Positions 7,248 to 16,210 of a stretch of DNA of 45,798 nucleotides are shown here, one piece after another (the stretch's first letter is position 1; every line of letters starts with the position of its first letter). The notes under the pieces were generated by a model. It was not told the DNA's origin. It did not search any database and worked only from the letters and a program-made list of their open reading frames with translations. A program made the translations under genes and the position numbers. Source of the DNA: Xanthobacter autotrophicus (GTDB lineage: Bacteria; Pseudomonadota; Alphaproteobacteria; Rhizobiales; Xanthobacteraceae); the NCBI RefSeq assembly GCF_030015065.1, contig NZ_JAIVFN010000024.1, positions 1 through 45,798 on the forward strand, read 5' to 3'.

Positions 7248-10200
7248 ATGAAGCAACCGAAGAAGATCCAGGACCCGACCGAGGCGGCTCTGTCGGCCAT
7301 CCAGGAAGCTCTGACGCTGGAGCTCGACAATGCCGAAGCCGGCGCCTCGCCCAAGGGACCTGAAAGGGGACCCGAGCCCGCATTCCCGCAGGAGCGCAAC
7401 GCCACAGCCGAGCGGCACCTGCCCTCCGGCCCGCCCCGCGACGGGCGTCCCATCAATCGCCGCCCCCGGCCGCCGGAAGGCGAGGCCGCCCGGCCGGACG
7501 CGCCCCGGCCCGAAGGTCGCCGCGAAGGCCCTTCGCGCGCCCGCATCGACGCCGAGCGCCGCGCCGCCAACGACGATCGCCAGACCATCGGCCAGTTGCT
7601 GGGCCAGCTCCAGAAGCGCCCTGCCTCGACGCCCTATTACTGGGCCGCAGGCGCTTCGGCGCTGTGGATCATCGCCGGCATCGTCTTCGCCTTCGCCTAT
7701 CACCGGGGCCTGATGGCGAGTTCCAACGGGGTGGAATCGCTGGGCAGCTCCCCTGCCCTGCTCGGCATCTTCGCCGGCATCCTGCTGCCGCCGCTCGGCT
7801 TCTTCGGCCTTGCCAGCGTGCTGCGCCGGTCGCTGGAGCTGCAGGCCATCGCCCGCTCCATGACCGAGGTGGCGCTGCGGCTCGCCCAGCCCGAATCCAT
7901 CGCCACCGAAACGGTGGTGACCGTGGGCCAGGCCGTGCGCCGCGAGGTGGCGGCCATGGGCGACGGCGTGGACCGTGCCATCTCCCGCGCCGGCGAGCTG
8001 GAAGCCATGGTGCGCGCGGAGGTCTCCATCCTCGAGCGCGCCTATGAGGAGAACGAGGCCCGCATCCGCTCGCTCATCGACGAGCTGAGGGCAGAGCGCC
8101 ACAACATCCAGATCGAGACCGAGCGCCTGCGCGAGGGCATCGTGAGCGCCGAGGTGGTCCTCTCCAACGAGGTGAAGGACGTGGCCTCGCGCATTCACGG
8201 CACCATGATGGAGGCCAGCGAGCAGGTCACCGAGATCCTCGCCCAGAAGGGCGAGCACATCACCGCCGCCCTCGCCCGCGTGGGCGACAGCATGATCGAC
8301 GGCCTCACCGCCAAGGGCGGCGAGCTGATCGACCGGCTCCAGCTGACCGGCTCCGACATCCGCCAGGACCTGTCCGAATCCGGCGACCTGTTGGTTCACA
8401 CGCTGAAGTCGCGCACCGACGACCTCTCCACCAACCTGCTCTCCACCACCTCCGACGTGGCCCAGCTCATCGACCGGTGGGGCGAGGACATCACCGCCAA
8501 CATCGACCGCCTGAAGCTGGGCATCGGCGAGACGCTCGCCGACAATTCCAGCCGCTTCGCCGACGACATCGACCTGCGGGTGTCGGAGGTGAATACCGCC
8601 CTGCGCGCCAGCAGCGAGAGCGCGGTACTGGAATTCTCCACCCGCGGCGGCGAGCTGATCAAGAAGCTGGAAGACACCGGCGAGCGCGTGGCCCAGACCC
8701 TGGCCGTGCGCGGCACCGATCTCGCCGACCGCATCGAGGCCACCGGCAACCGCATCTACGACGCCGTGGCCGTGCGCGGCGAGGATCTCCAGCAGCGCCT
8801 CGCCGAGACCGGCGAGCGCATCACCACGTCGCTCGACCGCTCCGGCTCCCAGGTGGTTTCCACCTTCATGGAGAAGGGCAACGAGATCTCCGCCTCCCTC
8901 AACACCGCCGGCTCGGACATGACCGAGCGCCTCTCGCGCGTCGCCGGCGACGTGACCCAGGCCATCGGCGCCCGCGGCTCCAAGGTCACCGACGCCTTCC
9001 GCGAAACCGCGGACATGCTGGTGGCCACCATCGGCATCAAGGGCGACGCCATCAAGGAGATGCTCTCGGCGCGCCTCAAGGCCATCGAGGAGACCATCAC
9101 CGTCAGCGGCTCCGACCTCGCCGACCGCCTGCAGCACGACGGCGCGGCCATCGCCCGCACCATGCAGGACGGCGTCAAGGCCTTCGACACCACCATGAAG
9201 GTCCACGCCCCCGAGCTGGTGGAGCAGATCGCCCACCGGGTAGCCGCGGTGAACGAGAACCTGAAGCTCGCCACCGCCACCCTGGACGAGCGCCTGTCGT
9301 CCACCACCGACAGCGTCGCCACCATCATGGACCAGCGCATCTCGCGCATCGAGCAGACCCTGGACCAGCGCGCCCAGAGCCTCACCGAGACCCTGGCCAC
9401 CCGCACCGTCACCTTCGCCCGCACCATCTCCGAGGGCACCAAGTCCGCCACCGAATCCCTCGACAAGTCGGTGGAGACGCTGGAAACCTTCTTTGCCTCG
9501 CGGTCCAAGGCCCTGGGTGACGTGCTCACCGAGCGCGCCGAGGTGGTGAACCGCAATATCGGCACCCGCGCCACCGAGATCGCCTCGGTCCTGGACGGCC
9601 GCGTGCACCGCATCGAGGAGCTGGTGCTCGGCCGCCTCGACGGCGTCGCCACCTCCCTCGAGGTGCGCGGCGTGGCCATGGCCGATGCCCTGGTGGGCCG
9701 CATCGAGCACGTCTCCGGCGCCCTGCGCGCCGAGACCTCCGAGGTGGAGCGCTCGCTCTCGGCGCTGTCCTACAATGTCAGCCGCACCCTCACCGAGCAT
9801 TCGGAGAAGGTGGCCGACGCGCTGGGCACCCGCCTCACCGAGATCGCGCACCTGATCGACGACAAGAACGGCACCTTCCTCGCCGCCCTGGAGCGCACCA
9901 GCCAGCGTGCCGTGGCGGAGATCACCGCCACCAACAGCTCGCTCAAGAGCGACGTGGGCTCCATCATCGAGCGCCTGGCCGAGGCCAACACCACCTTCCA
10001 GGGCGCCATGTCCATGGCGGTGAACAACCTCGACGCCTTCTCCGGCTCGTTCGCCCGTCAGGTGGAAGGCTTCGGCGCCACCGTGGACGGCATCAGCCAG
10101 AATGCCGACGCGACCGCCAGCCGGTTCCAGAACCAGGTGGCCGCACTCAAGGACGTGTCCAACGGCGCGCTCTCGCAGATGGGAGCGCTGGCCGAGCGGC

Positions 10201-11468
10201 TGGAACAGAACCGCCAGCTCATGGACGAGGCGGCCCGCACCCTCGGCATGGCGCAGGACCAGGTCGACTCCACCCTCAACGCCCGCCGTGCCGACATGGA
10301 CCAGCTCGCCCTCACCCTGGGCCAGCGCATCGCCGACGTGGACGCCCGCGTCACCGCATTCCACACCATGCTGGACCAGGCCTTCGCGGCGGCCCAGGAG
10401 CGCGCCCGCCAGATTGCCAGCGTGGTCACGGAAGCCACCTCCGGCTCCACCCAGGCGGTGGAGAGCCAGCTGGAGCTGGTGCGCTCCGCCGCCGACCTGG
10501 AACGCGAGCGCACCGCCGCGGCCCTGCGCGAGACCTATGCTGCCGCCCTCGCCGACGTGCAGAGCCTGTTCGGCGAGACAGGGAACCGCTTCACCGAGGT
10601 GGCCGGCGACCTCAAGCGCGTGGCCGAGGACGTGCAGCAGGCCATCACCCTCGCCCGCGAGGAGATGAAGCGCGGCATCCTGGAGCTGCCCGCCGAGACC
10701 GAGGCGAGCGCCGCCACCATGCGCCGCGCCGTCGCCGAGCAGATCAAGGCGCTGGCCGAGCTCAACGAGATCGTCGCCCGCCAGGGCCAGGCGCTCGACG
10801 TGGTCGAGACCTCCGCCCGCACGGCGACGCAGGACGCCGCCCGCGCCTCCGCGGTCCGCGAGGCCTCCCGCGAGAGCGGCAGCCTGCGCAGCCGCGCCGA
10901 GGGCGGCCTGCTCCAGAGCGAGCTGCGCCGCACCGCCTCGACCTCGGCCCCCCGCCGCGCCGAGCCCGTCGAGCGGCCCGCCGCGCGCCCCGCCCCGGCC
11001 CGCGAGGCCCAGGGCGAGGAGAAGGAGGGCTGGCTCTCCGAGCTGCTGGCCCGCGCCTCCGACAACCTGAACGACGAGGACCGGCCCGGTGCCCGCGCGG
11101 CACAGGCGGCCCCCACCCCGGCCGCGCATGCGGTCTCCCTCGACACGCTGTCGGCGGACATCGCCCGCATGGTGGAGCATCAGGCGGCGGTGGAGATGTG
11201 GGATCGGCACAACAAGGGCGAGAGCCACGTCTTCTCGCGCCGCCTCTACACCGCGCAGGGCCAGCAGGCGTTCGACACCCTGAAGCGCCGCTACCGCGCC
11301 GATGCGGACTTCCGCGAGACCGTGGACCGCTACGTGACCGAGTTCGAGCGCCTGATGGAGCAGGTCTCCGGCGATGACCGCGGCAGCGCCCTTGCCAAGA
11401 CCTATCTCACGTCTGACACCGGCAAGGTCTACACCATGCTCGCCCACGCCGCGGGCCGGCTCGACTGA
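7248..11468 (+). CDS. Giant hendecad coiled-coil membrane protein, growth-pole-ring (GPR/RgsE)-like
   Basis: A 1406-residue protein that I match, from memory of its architecture, to the GPR/RgsE proteins that mark the growing pole in rhizobia (often annotated as apolipoprotein A1/A4/E-like). Residues 1-125 are charged and Pro/Arg-rich. Membrane helices lie at 129-152 and 168-192, so nearly the whole chain should be on one side of the membrane. Residues 200-293 are helical. Residues 294-909 are 56 uninterrupted 11-residue repeats with hydrophobic residues at positions 1 and 5 and frequent Gly at 9. Residues 910-1180 are further coiled coil, then a low-complexity linker. A compact conserved-looking C-terminal domain (1301-1406) ends in [14 protein letters not shown]. 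Agrobacterium GPR is about 2100 residues, so this is a short version if orthologous. The ATG at 7248 is the first good start. Kinesin or myosin labels would be coiled-coil artefacts. Confidence 0.75.
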   Translation: MKQPKKIQDPTEAALSAIQEALTLELDNAEAGASPKGPERGPEPAFPQERNATAERHLPSGPPRDGRPINRRPRPPEGEAARPDAPRPEGRREGPSRARIDAERRAANDDRQTIGQLLGQLQKRPASTPYYWAAGASALWIIAGIVFAFAYHRGLMASSNGVESLGSSPALLGIFAGILLPPLGFFGLASVLRRSLELQAIARSMTEVALRLAQPESIATETVVTVGQAVRREVAAMGDGVDRAISRAGELEAMVRAEVSILERAYEENEARIRSLIDELRAERHNIQIETERLREGIVSAEVVLSNEVKDVASRIHGTMMEASEQVTEILAQKGEHITAALARVGDSMIDGLTAKGGELIDRLQLTGSDIRQDLSESGDLLVHTLKSRTDDLSTNLLSTTSDVAQLIDRWGEDITANIDRLKLGIGETLADNSSRFADDIDLRVSEVNTALRASSESAVLEFSTRGGELIKKLEDTGERVAQTLAVRGTDLADRIEATGNRIYDAVAVRGEDLQQRLAETGERITTSLDRSGSQVVSTFMEKGNEISASLNTAGSDMTERLSRVAGDVTQAIGARGSKVTDAFRETADMLVATIGIKGDAIKEMLSARLKAIEETITVSGSDLADRLQHDGAAIARTMQDGVKAFDTTMKVHAPELVEQIAHRVAAVNENLKLATATLDERLSSTTDSVATIMDQRISRIEQTLDQRAQSLTETLATRTVTFARTISEGTKSATESLDKSVETLETFFASRSKALGDVLTERAEVVNRNIGTRATEIASVLDGRVHRIEELVLGRLDGVATSLEVRGVAMADALVGRIEHVSGALRAETSEVERSLSALSYNVSRTLTEHSEKVADALGTRLTEIAHLIDDKNGTFLAALERTSQRAVAEITATNSSLKSDVGSIIERLAEANTTFQGAMSMAVNNLDAFSGSFARQVEGFGATVDGISQNADATASRFQNQVAALKDVSNGALSQMGALAERLEQNRQLMDEAARTLGMAQDQVDSTLNARRADMDQLALTLGQRIADVDARVTAFHTMLDQAFAAAQERARQIASVVTEATSGSTQAVESQLELVRSAADLERERTAAALRETYAAALADVQSLFGETGNRFTEVAGDLKRVAEDVQQAITLAREEMKRGILELPAETEASAATMRRAVAEQIKALAELNEIVARQGQALDVVETSARTATQDAARASAVREASRESGSLRSRAEGGLLQSELRRTASTSAPRRAEPVERPAARPAPAREAQGEEKEGWLSELLARASDNLNDEDRPGARAAQAAPTPAAHAVSLDTLSADIARMVEHQAAVEMWDRHNKGESHVFSRRLYTAQGQQAFDTLKRRYRADADFRETVDRYVTEFERLMEQVSGDDRGSALAKTYLTSDTGKVYTMLAHAAGRLD
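8127..9974 (+). repeat. 56 tandem 33-base (11-codon) repeats inside the GPR-like gene
   Basis: Residues 294-909 divide into 56 consecutive blocks of exactly 11 residues with no insertion or deletion. Position 1 is I/L/V/M/F in almost every block, and position 5 is hydrophobic in almost every block. Position 9 is often Gly, and positions 10-11 are often D/E/S/R. An 11-residue period gives 3.67 residues per turn, which favours a right-handed or nearly straight helical bundle over a classical heptad coil. The DNA copies have diverged, so this is protein-level periodicity rather than a recent DNA expansion. Confidence 0.9.
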
Positions 11469-11483
11469 GGATGACGCAACACG

Positions 11484-11508
11484 GCGCGCCGGACTCCAGC
11501 CGGCGCGC
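11484..11508. terminator. Hairpin between GPR-like gene and P-loop gene
   Basis: Perfect 9-base arms (GCGCGCCGG at 11484-11492 and CCGGCGCGC at 11500-11508) flank a 7-base loop, 16 bases after the GPR-like stop. No T-run follows. It could be a terminator or an mRNA-stabilising hairpin inside an operon. Confidence 0.35.
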
Positions 11509-11581
11509 AGTGACGGTATCCAGAGGTTCCCGGCCGCCACGGCGGGAACCATCCTTTCGGCAAGCGACCGGAGCCCCTGCC

Positions 11582-12355
11582 ATGAAGACCTATATCTGCG
11601 CCGCCTATGCCGGCGGCCAGGGCAAGACCACGCTCGCGCAAATGGTGTTCTCCGCGCTCAGGAAGCGGGATCTCTCCTACAAGCTGGTCGCCGCCGACTT
11701 CACCGACGGCACGGGCCATTCCAAGATCGGCAAGTTCTTCCCCTCCAAGGTGCTGGAACTGGGCATCGGCTCGGCGCTGGGCTCCAGCAAGTCCGAGAAC
11801 GACGCCAACGCCCCGCTGCGCTACTGGGACCGCTTCGGCGGCCTGCTGCTGACCGGCGGCGCGGTGCTGGACCTCGGCGCCAACGTGGTGCCGCAGCTGG
11901 TGCAGTGGGCGCACCACCGGCGCGTCACCCACATCATGCAGCAGCGCAACTCGCCGGAGATCGACCTCCTCGTCATCACCAAGCCCGAGACGCACTCCAT
12001 CGAGAACGTCTCCACCCTCATCGAGGACGTGGTGGTGGGCGGCGCCCTGCCCGTGGGCAACATCATCGTGGTGAAGAACGAGGTCGGCGGCTCCTTCGAC
12101 GGGCAGAACCTCGCCCGCATCGAGAAGGCGGGCGGGGGCCGCGGTCTCAGCTTCATCACCATCCCGCGCTGCACGTCGGAGCTGTGGCCCCACCTAGAGC
12201 GCACCTTCACGCCCGTGGAGGAGGCGCTCGCGTCCACCGAGAACGACCTCGCCGAAAAGTTCGGCATCGAGATCTGGTCCGCCTATGCCGGCCTCATGGA
12301 CCTGAAGACCTGGTCGGACGAGGTCTACGCGCAGCTCGGCCGGGTGGGCGTCTGA
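11582..12355 (+). CDS. P-loop nucleotide-binding protein, TraL/ParA/CobQ-like, function unknown
   Basis: A 257-residue P-loop ATPase of the ParA/MinD/CobQ/TraL superfamily. The N-terminus carries a deviant Walker A (GGQGKTT, residues 11-17) directly after the first strand (MKTYICAAYA). A central LDLGANVVPQLVQWA segment and a later LVITKPET strand resemble TraL-type proteins of conjugative regions. No other transfer gene is nearby. The start is the ATG at 11582; the frame is open further upstream, but homology begins here. It sits 113 bases after the GPR-like gene and 30 bases before the P1 peptidase, all on the same strand. A role in positioning proteins at the pole is possible but unproven. 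Confidence 0.7.
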   Translation: MKTYICAAYAGGQGKTTLAQMVFSALRKRDLSYKLVAADFTDGTGHSKIGKFFPSKVLELGIGSALGSSKSENDANAPLRYWDRFGGLLLTGGAVLDLGANVVPQLVQWAHHRRVTHIMQQRNSPEIDLLVITKPETHSIENVSTLIEDVVVGGALPVGNIIVVKNEVGGSFDGQNLARIEKAGGGRGLSFITIPRCTSELWPHLERTFTPVEEALASTENDLAEKFGIEIWSAYAGLMDLKTWSDEVYAQLGRVGV

Positions 12356-12385
12356 GCGCCCGTTGCCGGCCGTAGGCCTGAGAGG

Positions 12386-13402
12386 GTGCGCAATCTCATC
12401 ACCGACGTGCCCGGCCTCAGGGTCGGCAACGCCACCGATCCGCACATCGGCACCGGCGTCACGGTCGTGCTCTGCGACGCGCCCGCGGTGGCGGCGGTGG
12501 ACGTGCGTGGCGGCGGCCCCGGCACGCGGGAGACCGACCTGCTCGATCCCGCCGCCACGGTGGAGCGTGTGGACGCCATCGCCCTTTCCGGCGGCTCCGC
12601 CTTCGGGCTCGATGCCGCGTCCGGCGTCATGGCGGGGCTCGCGGCGCGGGGCCGCGGCTTCGCGGTGGGCACGGCGCGGGTGCCGATCGTACCCGGCGCC
12701 ATCCTGTTCGACCTGCTGAACGGCGGCGACAAAGGCTGGGAAGCGCACCCGCCCTATACCCATCTCGGCCGCGATGCCCTGGAGGCGGCGGACCTCGACT
12801 TCACCCTCGGCTCGGTTGGCGCCGGCGCCGGCTGCACCACGGCCACCGTGAAAGGGGGGCTCGGCTCGGCTTCCGCCGTGACGGCATCGGGGCACGTGGT
12901 GGGGGCGGTCGTCGCGGTGAATGCGGCGGGCAGCCCGCTGTTCGGCGAGGGCCCGCATTTTCGCGCCGCGCCCTATGAGCGGCACGGCGAGTTCGGCGGC
13001 CTCGGCCTGCCTTGGGCCCCGTCCCAGGCGCTGGCGGACGAGGTAACCGCCCCTCACCTGAAGGGCGGCATCTCGCGCTTTTCCACCACCATCGCGGTGG
13101 TGGCCACCGACGCGACGCTGACCACGGTGCAGGCGCGCCGGCTCGCCATCATGGCGCAGAACGGACTGGCGCTCGCGCTGTTCCCGGTCCACACCCCCCT
13201 GGACGGCGACGTGGTATTCGCGCTCTCCACCGAAAAGCGTCCGCTGGAGGTGCCCCTGCCCGACCTCGCGCGGCTGGGCGCGCTGGCCTCGGTGGTGCTG
13301 GCGCGGGCCGTGGCGCGGGCGATCTTTTCCGCCACCCGCCTGCCCTTCCCCGATTGCCAGAAGACGTGGCACGATCATTTTTCTTCCAAGGACCGGACAT
13401 GA
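12386..13402 (+). CDS. P1 family (S58) peptidase, DmpA/NylC-like
   Basis: A 338-residue member of the self-processing Ntn-fold peptidase family S58, which includes L-aminopeptidase DmpA, beta-peptidyl aminopeptidases and the nylon-oligomer hydrolase NylC. The N-terminal ITDVPGLRVGNATD, the central ALSGGSAFGLDAASGV (about 66-81) and the VKGGLGSAS segment (155-163) are family signatures. In this family cleavage usually exposes a Thr or Ser nucleophile after an Asn. Here the corresponding stretch reads RFSTTIAVVATDA (231-243), so Ser replaces Asn. The substrate is unknown. The start is GTG at 12386 with GAGG nearby. It overlaps the next gene by 4 bases (ATGA). Confidence 0.85.
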   Translation: MRNLITDVPGLRVGNATDPHIGTGVTVVLCDAPAVAAVDVRGGGPGTRETDLLDPAATVERVDAIALSGGSAFGLDAASGVMAGLAARGRGFAVGTARVPIVPGAILFDLLNGGDKGWEAHPPYTHLGRDALEAADLDFTLGSVGAGAGCTTATVKGGLGSASAVTASGHVVGAVVAVNAAGSPLFGEGPHFRAAPYERHGEFGGLGLPWAPSQALADEVTAPHLKGGISRFSTTIAVVATDATLTTVQARRLAIMAQNGLALALFPVHTPLDGDVVFALSTEKRPLEVPLPDLARLGALASVVLARAVARAIFSATRLPFPDCQKTWHDHFSSKDRT

Positions 13403-13932
13403 CCACCCCTGCCCCCCGCCACATTCCCGCGCGCCCGCCAGATGGAGGGGCCACTGCCGGGCCGCAGGCGGCGCGCCTCGGCGGGCCGCTTGCCGTGCTG
13501 TTCTGGTGCTGCTGCGGCATCACCGCGCTGCCGCTGGCGGGCCTGTTCACGCTGATCGCGGAATTCGGCGTCGCGGGGGCAAAGTCGGCGCTGTTCGACA
13601 GCTTCGCCGGACCGGGCCTGCCACAGCAGGTGCTGCGCCTCGGCCTTTTGCCCCAGGTCTTCCTGTTCGCATGGGCGGCGACGCTGGTGGTGCTCACGGT
13701 GGCGAAGGCGCGCATCGCGCTCACCCTCCTGCCCTGGATGCTGGCGACCGTGGTGGCGGCATCGGCCTATGGCCAGTTCGCCATCCGCGATGCCATCTCG
13801 CCCGATGGCGCCGACCTCGGCGCCTTCGCCGCGCTCATGCCCGGCCTTCTCGCCCAGGCGGCGGGAGCGGCGGCCTTCTTCGGCTATTTCCGCGAGGGCC
13901 GGCGGCCGCAGGCCTATTACGTCAGGGGATAA
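13399..13932 (+). CDS. Small integral membrane protein, unknown function
   Basis: A 177-residue protein with four likely membrane helices, at about 30-54, 83-103, 107-127 and 140-160. A Pro/Ala-rich N-terminal tail precedes them, and the C-terminus is short and basic (YFREGRRPQAYYVRG). The first helix holds three adjacent cysteines (FWCCCG, 35-40), which may be a coincidence. DUF2569-like membrane proteins have a similar layout and ending, but I do not assign it. The ATG overlaps the P1 peptidase stop, so it is the last gene of that unit. Its stop is 4 bases from the end of the convergent flavoprotein gene. Confidence 0.75.
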   Translation: MTTPAPRHIPARPPDGGATAGPQAARLGGPLAVLFWCCCGITALPLAGLFTLIAEFGVAGAKSALFDSFAGPGLPQQVLRLGLLPQVFLFAWAATLVVLTVAKARIALTLLPWMLATVVAASAYGQFAIRDAISPDGADLGAFAALMPGLLAQAAGAAAFFGYFREGRRPQAYYVRG

Positions 13933-13935
13933 AGA

Positions 13936-15483
13936 TCAGGGTCCGCGCGGACGCCGGGGCGGAACCTCCTCGTCCGGCTCCGGGCGCGGGCGACGGCGCC
14001 GGGCGGGCTCCGCCGCCGCGCGGGCGGCAAGGCCAGAGGCCCAGCCCGAGGCCGCATGCAACGCCGCCCGCGCCGCGTGGCGCGAGGCCGAGGTCGCCGC
14101 CGCCATCCCCCGCCGCGGCAACGCTGCGGGGGCAGCAAGCACGGCGGGTGCCGACACGGGAGGAAGCGCCCGCGCATCCGCGACGTCCTGTTCCGGCGTC
14201 GGAACCGCATCGTCCGGCGCGGGTGCGATCGATGCCGCGATCTTGTCCATATGCAGGCGCGCCGCGAGCCGCACGTGCCAATAGCCGGCGAAACGCGCCA
14301 CCCGGCCGGCCCATCCCCGGAGCGGCACTGCGGCAAACGGCTGGAGCAGGGCGATGCGGTCGTCCTTCTCGGCCATGGCACCGGCAATGAGGCGGCCGGC
14401 GAGGAAGCCGTGGCTCATGGCATCGCCGGCCGCGGCGAGGGCATACCACACGCCCCGCTCGCCCTCGTGCACCAGCGGCATCCCGGCGGGTTCCGGCAGC
14501 AGGCGGCCGGCGGCCCCATCCGTGAGGCTCGGCCCCACCGGATAGATCTCGGCGGCGTGGCGGCGCAGCACCCGCGCCGCGCCCACCCGCGTCATCACCC
14601 GGGTCGCGGTGGCGGCGGCAAGGGTCATGCGGTCCCCGTCAAAGTGGTAGCGCAGGCCGGTGAGCCCGGCTTCCTCGACCATGCCCGCAAAGGGCACGTC
14701 GAGCCCCGGCAGGCGGAAGCCGCCATAGACCCACGGCGCGCGCGGCAGCGGAGCCACCTTCGGCCCCAGACGGGCAAAAGCTTCGGGCCCGGTAATGGCA
14801 ACCTGGAAGGCGCGGACGCGCCAGCCCTCGGTCGTCAGATACTTCCTGAGCCCCTTCAGGTCGGCGGAGAGTGCCCCCTCCACGGCAAGCGGGCGCACGC
14901 CCGCCGCCACCACCTCGGCCTCCAGCGCCGTCTTCAGGGCCGCGGGCGAAACCCGCTCGGCCGGGACCACGCCGAGGCCGGCGGCGAACACGTTGGTGCC
15001 GAGCAGCGCCGCCACGTCCTCGGCTCCCACCAGCACGGTGGTGTCGGGCGCCAGCTCCTGCCGCAGCTCATACTCGCGCAACATGGCCTCCGCCGCATGG
15101 GGGCGGGCCACCGACAGACGCCCGCGCGGCCCCACCTCGACGCCGGCGTGGCGGGCGAAGGCCAGAGCCCGCTCGGCCGCCTGCGCGGAAAGGATGAGAA
15201 GCTCCTGCGCATCGTGACGCCCGACGCGATCGACGAGGGTCGCGGTGGGCATGGCGAAGCCGGGGGCGAGGATGCCATCGAGGGGCAGCGGACGCTTGGC
15301 CGCAAACGTGAGCAGGATGACATCCCGCCCCCGCCGTGCCAGATCTATCGCAATGGCGAGCCCCGCCACGTCGTCGCCGACGACGCAGACGTCGCAATCA
15401 TAGGTGCGCTTCAGCGCCGTGCCCGACCGCTCCCGGTCGGTAACATCCTGCGCCGCCGCGCGGGACGGGGCCGTTTCGATCAT
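13936..15483 (-). CDS. FAD-dependent oxidoreductase-like protein with altered dinucleotide motif
   Basis: A 515-residue protein from the ATG at 15483. The N-terminus has a Rossmann strand and glycine loop (DVCVVGDDVAGLAIAIDLARRG, 31-52). The usual GxGxxG reads GDDVAG, with Asp in place of the second Gly. Middle segments (PWVYGGFRLPGLD, GVWYALAAAGDAMSHGFLAGRLIAGAM) resemble the substrate and C-terminal FAD-contact regions of flavin-dependent oxidoreductases or dehydrogenases. The last 80 or so residues are Ala/Pro/Arg-rich and likely disordered. The frame extends 45 codons upstream without homology, so I chose the later ATG. The reaction is unknown. It may bind FAD or be a degenerate relative. 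Confidence 0.7.
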   Translation of the reverse strand: MIETAPSRAAAQDVTDRERSGTALKRTYDCDVCVVGDDVAGLAIAIDLARRGRDVILLTFAAKRPLPLDGILAPGFAMPTATLVDRVGRHDAQELLILSAQAAERALAFARHAGVEVGPRGRLSVARPHAAEAMLREYELRQELAPDTTVLVGAEDVAALLGTNVFAAGLGVVPAERVSPAALKTALEAEVVAAGVRPLAVEGALSADLKGLRKYLTTEGWRVRAFQVAITGPEAFARLGPKVAPLPRAPWVYGGFRLPGLDVPFAGMVEEAGLTGLRYHFDGDRMTLAAATATRVMTRVGAARVLRRHAAEIYPVGPSLTDGAAGRLLPEPAGMPLVHEGERGVWYALAAAGDAMSHGFLAGRLIAGAMAEKDDRIALLQPFAAVPLRGWAGRVARFAGYWHVRLAARLHMDKIAASIAPAPDDAVPTPEQDVADARALPPVSAPAVLAAPAALPRRGMAAATSASRHAARAALHAASGWASGLAARAAAEPARRRRPRPEPDEEVPPRRPRGP

Positions 15484-15673
15484 GAACACTGTCCGTTGGC
15501 ACCCGCCTAAATTGGTGCCCTCCCGCTTGAGAAACCGTTTATTTGCGGCGCTCTCGTGACATTTCGTCCAGCCTCGGGGGATGGGCGTGACCCTGCGGCG
15601 CGGGCATTCCTGTTGCACTGCACACGGTGCCTAAGTCATAAGGAGCGGCGTTTCGTTGATTGGTTTGGAGCCC

Positions 15674-16195
15674 ATGCGCCGTCTCATATTGCTGCGCCAT
15701 GCCAAGTCCGACTGGCCGGATGGCATCGCCGACCCCGAGCGCCCGCTGGCCCAGCGGGGGCGCATGGCGGCGCCGCGCATCGGTACCTACATCGCCCATG
15801 AGCAGTTGGTGCCGGACCGCGTGCTGGTTTCCCCTGCCCGCCGCACCCGCGAGACCTGGGACCTGGTGGCGGCCCAGCTGCCTCCGGTGAAGGTGGTGGC
15901 CAGCGAGCCCCGCATCTACGACGCCGCCACCGCCAGGCTCCTCTCGGTGGTGCGCGAGCAACCCAGGGAGGCGCACAGCCTGATGCTGGTGGGCCACAAT
16001 CCCGGCCTCCAGGACCTCGCGGAGATGCTTGTATCCTCCGGCGCGGCATCCCATCTGTCGAGGATGGCAGAGAAATTCCCCACCGGCGCCCTTGCAGTCA
16101 TTGATCTTCCCGTGGACGAGTGGTGCGATGTCGCGCCCGCCACGGCGCGGCTCGACCGCTTCGTCACCCCGCGCGAGCTGCCCGGAAACGACTGA
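15674..16195 (+). CDS. Phosphohistidine phosphatase SixA-like / histidine phosphatase family
   Basis: A 173-residue member of the histidine phosphatase superfamily. The catalytic RH motif is at the N-terminus (LLRHAKSDWP, with R8 and H9), and a second catalytic His is at 108 (LVGHNPG). The short single-domain form and the RHAKS sequence match SixA-type phosphohistidine phosphatases that act on phosphorelay or PTS proteins. An in-frame TTG at 15656 has a better-spaced ribosome site (AAGGAG, 10 bases) and would add six residues. I keep the ATG because family members begin with MRRLILLRHAK. It is followed 15 bases later by the YcjX-like gene and is probably cotranscribed. Confidence 0.88.
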   Translation: MRRLILLRHAKSDWPDGIADPERPLAQRGRMAAPRIGTYIAHEQLVPDRVLVSPARRTRETWDLVAAQLPPVKVVASEPRIYDAATARLLSVVREQPREAHSLMLVGHNPGLQDLAEMLVSSGAASHLSRMAEKFPTGALAVIDLPVDEWCDVAPATARLDRFVTPRELPGND

Positions 16196-16197
16196 TC

Positions 16198-16203
16198 AAG
16201 GAG
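16198..16203 (+). promoter_or_regulatory. Ribosome binding site deciding a TTG start
   Basis: AAGGAG lies 7 bases before TTG at 16211. No ATG or GTG alternative keeps the N-terminus of the YcjX-like protein, so this site fixes the start. Confidence 0.7.
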
Positions 16204-16210
16204 CGAGCCT

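Noticed and set aside
7125-11552. A 1475-codon open frame on the minus strand, antisense to the GPR-like gene
   Set aside because: Its translation is a Gly/His/Ala/Leu-rich low-complexity string with no domain, as expected from reading GC-rich codons of the 11-residue repeats backwards. The plus-strand product has membrane helices and a conserved C-terminal domain.
11582-12355. Remnant of a conjugative element, based on the TraL-like protein
   Set aside because: No relaxase, type IV secretion, integrase or attachment-site signal is nearby, and the gene sits in a same-strand run with housekeeping-like neighbours.
14056-15510. A 484-codon plus-strand open frame opposite the flavoprotein gene
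   Set aside because: Composition is Arg/His/Gly-rich with no recognisable motif, while the minus strand gives a coherent Rossmann-type protein.
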